A DNA stretch of 64,000 nucleotides, taken from assembly GCA_026874595.1 (NCBI GenBank), contig CM049318.1:39453956-39517955 (forward strand), read 5' to 3'. Both the position numbers and the translations under genes were made by a program. This document shows positions 57,562 to 64,000 of the stretch, one piece after another. Under the pieces are notes generated by a model. It searched no databases. It had not been told where the DNA came from and worked only from the letters and a program-made list of their open reading frames with translations. Within the stretch, counting starts at the first letter, position 1. Each line of letters opens with the position of its first letter. Origin of the DNA: Sipunculus nudus (lineage: Eukaryota > Annelida > Sipuncula > Golfingiida > Sipunculidae).

Positions 57562-59214
57562 ATTATTGAACAAGAGAACCCGAGGAATAACTCCGCTTGT
57601 GTATGTTGTACCATGGTGTTATAGCAATCATTAATGTTAAATGTCACTCGGTATGACGATTGCACAGGACATGATGCATCGCTTGCCCGTGGACTGTAAT
57701 CTAATGTGCTGTTTCAGTAATTATACAGGACGTTCTGATACTGGGAATAGTGATATAAGGATCGTTTCATTTCTTCTATGTCAAAGTTTACCATAAAACA
57801 TCGGGTTGTAGTATTCATTTTAATGTATACATACATGTGTATATATTAACTAGTCTCTTTTCTCTTCTATCTCACATTCAATATTTCTGTATTTTAGAAT
57901 GACTCATGTTGTTAGAGGCAATAACTCTGAAAACCTATGAATAATAGAACTAATAATATTGACCAAATTAATAGCCAACGGTATATACTCAAGATCAGTC
58001 CCTATAATGTTAGACAATAAAGTCCTATTCCAAAAACTCTTTCTGCTTCATCATCATGAAACTGTTTCCTGCTAAGGTAATTAAAAATCGTGTATACCAG
58101 GGATTGACAAAACATAAATTTGAATTATCTTAACATAAAAGAAAACAGTATTTAGCAATGGTATATAGTCGGAAATGTTTTTATTACCATACACCGGGGG
58201 GGGGGGGGGGTCAGCCAATCCTTTGATAATGGCCTTGGGCGGTTCCCCGTTGCCATTAAGCGGGTGGTTATCGTCGTCAATAATTGCAGAATTCACACCA
58301 GTTGAGTTCACAGAGTTCGTTTTGCCCGTTTGTGTTAAACAAGCTGAATTAAATCCAGGGCCTGCAGTTGTTAATTGATGATCCGTATTTGCTTTACGTA
58401 ATCATGCCAAGGCACTTTACCCTCGAATATTTCATTACACACAATGATCGTGTGCTGTTTGCTTTTTTTTTCGAAATGAAACCGAAGGAACCTCGCCATT
58501 ATAGGTAATATTATGTATATTGTTATAGATATGATTAATCATTCTTTTTTATGTTCCGATCCCGAACACTTTGTGTCACATATCGCCGATAAGTGTAGTT
58601 AGTCAAGCGGAAAAGATGTTATCACATTCTGAAACATTTTAAATCTGCATAGGATGCAGCTAATTACCCATAACGACTCAATTCCACAAACAGAATCTGC
58701 AGGAACACCAATGTTCTCAAATTATCGCCTCTCACACATCAGGTATAAGCCTGATGATTAGTTTGTAAATTTATTTTCCTCTACGTTATTCATTACCTCA
58801 CAGTAAATTTTAAGACCTTTAATCTAAAGGGGGTTTATATGCTTGTTTTCCATCCCGTAGTTAAAAACTATCATAATGGTGGTAAATGGAGTGATGTAAG
58901 AGGTATAATCTGGCCACAAGCCATGACGCAGCAAGAGCCAAGCTTGTCTTGCACCTCGTGAGCTCTTGTCTTTATAATTTTGTCTTAATTGGGTAAAGCG
59001 GCTGGCACCTCGGTTACCATTTGTGATAAATCGTCTTTATCCCAGTTGTGTGACAAAAAAAGAGCGAAGTATACGAGTAAATCTCTTAAAGATTTTTTGT
59101 TGTTTGAGGTAACCGCCTTCATTTAATGCTGGCTTAACTAGGTACAGGTACATTAGCAGAATTCCATTCCGGTTTCGGACGACATGAAAAGGCATTATCA
59201 CATGCTTCCTCTCA
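57562..59214. other. Upstream region of receptor; no gene seen
   Basis: No TATA box is evident upstream of the receptor ATG. A poly-G tract lies at 58197-58210. No repeated structure supported. Confidence 0.35.
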
Positions 59215-59480
59215 GTTTATTACATCCTGGTTTTAACCAGGCCTGGTGACTACTTCACCTGCGGACCCTTGGTGTGTGAATTCCCCATTGCTGTCATACC
59301 ACCGAGGAACCCCCGAAATGCGAGCTCGGTTGTGAGCGAAACACTGCCGTTGGGCATGGCCTTCCTATTGAGGACGCAGAGCGCTCACCCTGGGTAGGGG
59401 CCGACCGGCTGAGACGCAACATCATAGAGGTTGAGATGTACTTCAATAGATGCCCGACGGGTCTGACCTGAGGAAAACAC
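59215..59480 (-). mobile_element. tRNA-derived SINE-like repeat, copy 2
   Basis: On the minus strand it carries AGGGTGAGCGCTCTGCGTCC, TTTCGGGGGTTCCTCGG, CAGCAATGGGGAATTCACAC, ACCAAGGGTCCGCAGGTGAA and AGTAGTCACCAGGCCTGG, then TTAAAACCAGGATGTAAT. This matches 13428-13582 throughout. The B-box half is not preserved clearly. Confidence 0.5.
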
Positions 59481-59802
59481 ATATAGGATGTTGCGGTCTC
59501 AAATGTACCTGCGTATTAATAACCTATCACATTCAGAGAGAAAATACAAGATATATTAAAAATTCGCCTATATGTGTACCAGCGGCAGGTCAGTTTGCAT
59601 ACCTCAAAGCTCTTTGTTGCCGAGACGGCAATATTATATTCAAATTATGTTGTGTATTTTGTTTTACCTTTTCTGTTTTGAATTTTTAGGTAGAGTTTCC
59701 ATTACATGTTTTTTTTTTTCAATGAATACAATCTTAAGCCAACGTGTATTTCTGCTGAATAATCTAATGTGTATTTTAACCCGGACAACCGACAAGATAA
59801 GC

Positions 59803-62097
59803 CAGGGGCGGATTAAGGTTGCATGGGGCCCCTGGCTGTATTTCAAGCAGGGGCCCTTTTCCTCAAACATATAACCTGTGTACAAATAAACAAGACATGA
59901 AAACAAAAACAAATTTTATGCCTTTATATGCTAGCTATCAATCCATTACATGCAACATAACACAAGTATATAGCAGTAATACTGTAATAGCACGTCATCC
60001 CATCATTCACATGGCACGTTTTCGGGTTTTCTTTATGGCAAAGTCATCAATTAAGTCATCAAAATTGACTGCACTGACAATTTCAGTTTCAATGCTCATC
60101 AGGGAGAGCATACTTAGTCTCAGCTGCTGCATACAACTTCTGACTTCACTCTTTATTCTCTTCAACTTGGAGAAAGATCTCTCGCCACTGCAGTTTGACG
60201 TAAGCATACACAGATAGATATGGAGTGCAATGTGCACATTGGGGAAGCTTTGTGCACAATTTGTTTCATTAAGCAGCAACAGCATTTTTAGCTCTGGGGT
60301 TTGTTCCGTGCATTGCGTTGAGGTGTGTCCCTGTTCACTCACAGATTTAAAAAGTTCTACAAACTGAACTAACTCATTAGGGAAGCAGTCTTCAAATTCA
60401 GTTGGGTAGTCTTTCATCAAGTTTTTTGCTGCTTCTTGGGTTGCTTCACTGTCTAGCTCAGTCAAGTTTGAGAGAAATCCAAATTTCATCTCAACTTCTT
60501 GATATGCCTCTAAGCGCTGGAGAAGGGCTGAAGTCATTTTGTCAATGATAGGGAGAAACACCTCAACCCTGAACTTTTCTCTGGGCGAGAGAACTGTTTC
60601 GGCGGAGGGTCCCTCATCAAATTGTCGCTTTCTCTTCTTTTGCCGTTTGGATGATTCTTTGTACTCTTTGTCCACAGACTTTACCTTTCCCTTTTCTTCA
60701 TAACGCTCGAATTCAGAACGCTGACCTTTTACAAACTCCAGAAGAGATTTCAACAAGTTTACTGCGGAGTTAAGAGACAATCCACTCTCTTGGAGGGACA
60801 AACTTGTTTTCTGGAATCGCTCCAGGATTGTGTCCCACAATTCCAGCAGGATTGTGACTTCGAGTTGCTGAAGTTTTTTCAAAAATCCTTCGGCCTCAAG
60901 TCTGCTTTCTCTTGGTTGATTTTCTTCAGTTGCTAGATCTTCAAGTGCTGCAATGTTCTCGTTGTAGCCTCTACTTACGGCCCTAACAGCATCGTGTCGC
61001 GCTGACCATCTCGTGTCAGACAAAGCTTTGTTCACAGGTAAACCTTTCAGGTGAGTTCGATGTACCTGCCAACGATGTGTAGAGGCGACAAGCCAAGCAT
61101 AAAGGCTCTGCAGAAGATAAAAAAATCCGGCTGCGACAGGACAACTTTCTGCTGCACCCTTCCCAACTAAATTCAGGGAATGTGCTGTACAAGGTACGTA
61201 ATGAGCAACACTGGCCCTCTGACGAAGAACAGCCTGGACGCCTTTATACTTCCCGCTCATGTTTGCAGCGTTGTCGTATGACTGTCCACGGCAATCTTGT
61301 ATGTTTATGCCATGTTCATCCAAGAAATTTAGGATGATATTGGCAATTTCAGACCCTGTGTGAGAGTACATTGGTATAAATTTAATGAATCGTTCAACCG
61401 GACCAGACTTCAGAACATAGCGGACAATAACCGTCAGCTGCTCTACATGCATGACATCGGGGGTGGAGTCTACAGATATGGAGAAGTACTTTGCGGATTT
61501 GATTTCATTAATGATCACAGAGAGTACTTTTTGGCCCATCAACTGAATTACTTCTTCACAGATTGTTGAAGACAGATATGACGCGTGTCCACGTCCCTTG
61601 TTTGCATGCTTACTGATGTGCTCTGCAAGAAATGTGTCATATTGACTCAGTAATTCAAGTATACCAAGGTAGTTACCGTTGCTAGGAGAGCCAATAAGTT
61701 CATTCTTGCCACGAAACGAAAGACCACGAATGCAAAGGAATTGTACAACGCTGGCTATTCTCTGGAGAACTTGATTCCAATATTTGACCTCCATGTCATA
61801 TTGCTTCACTAGATCACAGTCGATTTGACCAGTTGCTTTTCGCGCACATAATGCTGCCATCGCATCAAGATGCTGTTTCGAGTTTTCATGTTTTGAAAGC
61901 TGTTCATGAGCATGTTTCCAATCATTGAAGCCGCTTGTAAGCTTACTCACCACAGATGACATTAACTTGCACACAAAACAATAAACACGACCACTGGTTT
62001 TAGAATAACATAGCCAATTTCTGTCGAACTGTTCATCCAAGAACACATCAGGTAAATTCACTACTATTAGTGCATTCACACACTCATCATAGGACAT
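59803..62097 (-). mobile_element. hAT element, one end preserved
   Basis: The end downstream of the transposase begins CAGGGGCGGATTAAGGTTGC at 59803 followed by ATGGGGCCCC, a typical hAT terminus. No matching inverted end (CCGCCCCTG) is found between 62097 and 64000, where minisatellite units begin immediately instead. The element therefore looks truncated on its 5' side. Confidence 0.6.
60007..62097 (-). CDS. hAT/ZMYM1-like transposase or domesticated derivative
   Basis: One uninterrupted 696-codon frame. A TTF-type zinc-finger-like start (FDRNWLCYSKTSGRVYCFVC, C40 and C43, with H66-H73 beyond) is followed by a DUF4371-type RNase-H core with catalytic D210 (SISVDSTPD) and D275 (QSYDNAANMSG), the CTAH motif at 303-306 and W364 (DTRWSARHDA). 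Then come an alpha-helical insertion with a basic nuclear-localisation-like run KRQKKRKR (484-491) and a hAT dimerisation region 620-675 with the family ERSFSKLKRIK (E639). The family joins DNA ends by cut-and-paste. Intact length and motifs mean recent activity or selection. The N terminus is short: usual members have more residues before the TTF finger, and the ATG lies in minisatellite-like DNA. Stop TGA at 60007-60009. Confidence 0.85.
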   Translation of the reverse strand: MSYDECVNALIVVNLPDVFLDEQFDRNWLCYSKTSGRVYCFVCKLMSSVVSKLTSGFNDWKHAHEQLSKHENSKQHLDAMAALCARKATGQIDCDLVKQYDMEVKYWNQVLQRIASVVQFLCIRGLSFRGKNELIGSPSNGNYLGILELLSQYDTFLAEHISKHANKGRGHASYLSSTICEEVIQLMGQKVLSVIINEIKSAKYFSISVDSTPDVMHVEQLTVIVRYVLKSGPVERFIKFIPMYSHTGSEIANIILNFLDEHGINIQDCRGQSYDNAANMSGKYKGVQAVLRQRASVAHYVPCTAHSLNLVGKGAAESCPVAAGFFYLLQSLYAWLVASTHRWQVHRTHLKGLPVNKALSDTRWSARHDAVRAVSRGYNENIAALEDLATEENQPRESRLEAEGFLKKLQQLEVTILLELWDTILERFQKTSLSLQESGLSLNSAVNLLKSLLEFVKGQRSEFERYEEKGKVKSVDKEYKESSKRQKKRKRQFDEGPSAETVLSPREKFRVEVFLPIIDKMTSALLQRLEAYQEVEMKFGFLSNLTELDSEATQEAAKNLMKDYPTEFEDCFPNELVQFVELFKSVSEQGHTSTQCTEQTPELKMLLLLNETNCAQSFPNVHIALHIYLCMLTSNCSGERSFSKLKRIKSEVRSCMQQLRLSMLSLMSIETEIVSAVNFDDLIDDFAIKKTRKRAM

Positions 62098-62180
62098 TCA
62101 TACAGACGCTCAGTTTATCCTGTTTTCATAATTATTATGATTTCCAAAATGTGAATGTCCGTTTTGCAGTGTATATATTA

Positions 62181-62486
62181 ATGTCTTATGAGCAGAGTTT
62201 GGATGTCCTGTGAGCAGTGTGTTGGTGTCCTGTGAGCAGTGTGTGGATGTCCTTTGAGCAGTGTGTGGATGTCCTTTGAACAGTGTGTGGATGTCCTTTG
62301 AGCAGTGTGTGGATGTTATGTGAGCAGTGTGTGAATGTCCTTTGAGCAGTGTGTGGATGTTCTATGAGCAGTTTGTGGATATCCTTTGATGTGGATGTCC
62401 TATGAGCAGTGTGTGAATGTCCTATGAGCAGTGTATGGATTTCCTGTGAGCAGTAAGTGGATGTCCTATGAGCAAAGTGTGGATGG
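62181..62486. repeat. 21-bp minisatellite
   Basis: About fourteen units of TGAGCAGTGTGTGGATGTCCT with T/C and G/A variants. The minus-strand ORF of SHTAHRTS repeats over 62186-62551 is an artefact of its 21-bp period. Confidence 0.9.
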
Positions 62487-62589
62487 AAACTTATGAGCAT
62501 CCTAGGTCTGTATTGGTGCGAACATTTGAAAATAGTTGTAAAAAAGTGCATTTTTAAAACGGATACTTATACGAATACTTTCAAGGACA

Positions 62590-63200
62590 CCACACTAGTT
62601 ATAGGATATTAACACGCTGCTCATAGGAAATTCACATGATGCGTTCACACACGCAGCATAGTATATTCACACATTGAGAATATTATATTTTGATATTATA
62701 CTGTGATATGAATCATAAACAATATGATCAGTCAGCCGTGAATGAACGAATCAGTAAGCATTTATGAATGACTAGTAGACCTTACTTGAGTCGTCATAAA
62801 GCAATACAGAGGACTATACTGCAAAGTGTATCCAACTGGGTGCATTTATACCATGATAAACAGCCGTCAATCTTAATATTATGCTACAGGATTGCTGAAT
62901 TATCACGAATACATGTGAACTCATAAACCAAAATGAAATTCTGTATGGGAACGAGTCATCTCCTGTGTCGCGTACAAGTTAGTTATCGTCTAGTAAATAT
63001 AAATATGCAGCATGTGAATGTGTCTGCAAACACATTGAAACATTGGAATGAATATTTGAAAACCCGTTAAAAATATGGTGTTTCACACAACCTCTCTCAG
63101 ATTCATCCACGAATGCACTGCTCATAAGGTACTGACACACTGCTCACAGGGCATTCTTAAACTGATCACAGTTCATTCACACACCAGTCATAAAACATAG
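62590..63200. repeat. Dispersed inverted copies of minisatellite motif
   Basis: CACGCTGCTCATAGGAAATT (62612), CACTGCTCATAAGGTACTGA (63116) and CACTGCTCACAGGGCATTCT (63136) are reverse-complement forms of the 62.2 kb unit, interspersed in unrelated sequence. Confidence 0.55.
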
Positions 63201-63317
63201 TTTTCTCACACCATATGTCAAACATGAACAAAGAATGTGTTCGCCTTCATTCTTTTTCTCAGGTTATCGTATACTAGTATTATCTTAACTGTATCCAAAA
63301 TACATACGACAAAACAG

Positions 63318-63319
<2 letters not shown>

Positions 63320-63380
<61 letters not shown>
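63320..63380. repeat. (TA)n microsatellite
   Basis: Perfect TA tract of about 60 bp. Confidence 0.95.
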
Positions 63381-63385
<5 letters not shown>

Positions 63386-63399
63386 TTACATGCATAAAG

Positions 63400-64000
63400 C
63401 TTTTTCTCCACTCATTTTCGGCATATTAAAGAAGGGAGATAACTGTTGTTTTCCTTGTTTATGGGTTTGTGTCTTTATTGATAAATCATACACATATCAA
63501 ATGTAATCAGTTGTTTTTACTGCACTTATGAAGTGCCTTACCGTAACAATCACTGTGAAAGGCAACTTAATTAGTCCCGTTATTCAAACATTTAGTTACT
63601 TTTAAAGCGACCTCGCTTCGAAGTGAGGGCTTCCTTTAAAGTGCGGTGACCGTGTCAGAGGTACAGATTCTCTGTCATGTGCCAAGGAAAAAAAAAAGAT
63701 AACGTTAAAAAACTAAAGCTCTTTGAATAGTTATACATGTATATAAGTATCATGACTTGCATTAAATTTTTTACTTATACCGTGTCTGATCAACATATAT
63801 GAAGTTTTATTATTTTCGTTTTGCTTTTTCATAAAGCATCAATGCCCGCTTCTTACGTGTGTCATCAAGTCACGTAAATAGCGTGTAATGGGAATCATCC
63901 AACTGGCCCCCGTCTAAATAGGACCTGTCCAACTTGAACGCGTCTGACACGTAATCAATGTTGATGCCCCAACTCGCGTGGACTTAGCTATAATATCACA
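63400..64000. other. Terminal stretch, nothing recognised
   Basis: No gene, repeat or regulatory site supported. Confidence 0.35.

Noticed and set aside
62181-62551. Minisatellite considered as a CRISPR-like array or repeat protein
   Set aside because: The units are directly adjacent with no unique spacers, and the genome is eukaryotic. The frame is open only because the 21-bp period is a multiple of three.

Overview
This is a eukaryotic window with intron-split genes, AT-rich spacers, long (TA)n tracts and dense interspersed repeats. The repeat style suggests a marine mollusc, probably a bivalve: short elements with terminal hairpins, tandem cores and (ACGG)n tracts. The clade is inferred; the sequence does not name it. 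There is no operon-like layout, CRISPR array, rRNA or tRNA gene that I can support. A few percent of the window is host coding sequence.

Two host genes can be reconstructed from splice-compatible exons. (1) On the + strand at 18.3-21.9 kb, three exons give a 338-residue type I membrane C-type lectin: signal peptide, one C-type lectin domain, a Thr/Ser/Glu-rich stalk of nine 9-residue repeats, one membrane helix and a short basic tail. (2) On the - strand from 57.56 down to 40.34 kb, a signal-peptide exon, four YWTD (LDL-receptor class B) beta-propeller exons, two juxtamembrane exons, a transmembrane exon and two tail exons encode a single-pass receptor. Its tail carries six YxxP motifs, five of them YLTP in a 10-residue tandem repeat, and two ITIM-like motifs. 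I do not recognise this architecture and consider it the most interesting system in the window.

The rest is largely mobile DNA. A helentron-associated / 'pearl'-like family recurs at about 1-1556, 7.7-9.2, 22.1-23.6, 34.3-37.7 and 43.5-45.0 kb. A related but empty copy of one insertion site lies at 9.35 kb, which fixes the element ends. An LTR-like repeat (9.3-10.0 kb, and 34.2-38.3 kb interrupted by the 34.3 kb element) carries a TATA box and a heat-shock-element array. A frameshifted LINE (42-46.8 kb) lies in an intron of gene 2 and is itself split by one of the pearl-like elements. Other items are a Rex1/L2-like reverse-transcriptase relic (31.5-32.0 kb), a Harbinger-type MITE (15.1-15.7 kb), a pogo/Tc1-type element with a small ORF (5.56-6.67 kb), tRNA-derived SINE-like repeats (13.3, 59.2 and perhaps 54.3 kb) and a long intact hAT/ZMYM-like transposase ORF (60.0-62.1 kb). 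Minisatellites lie at 25.7-26.4 and 62.2-62.5 kb, and there are many TA, CA and GA microsatellites.
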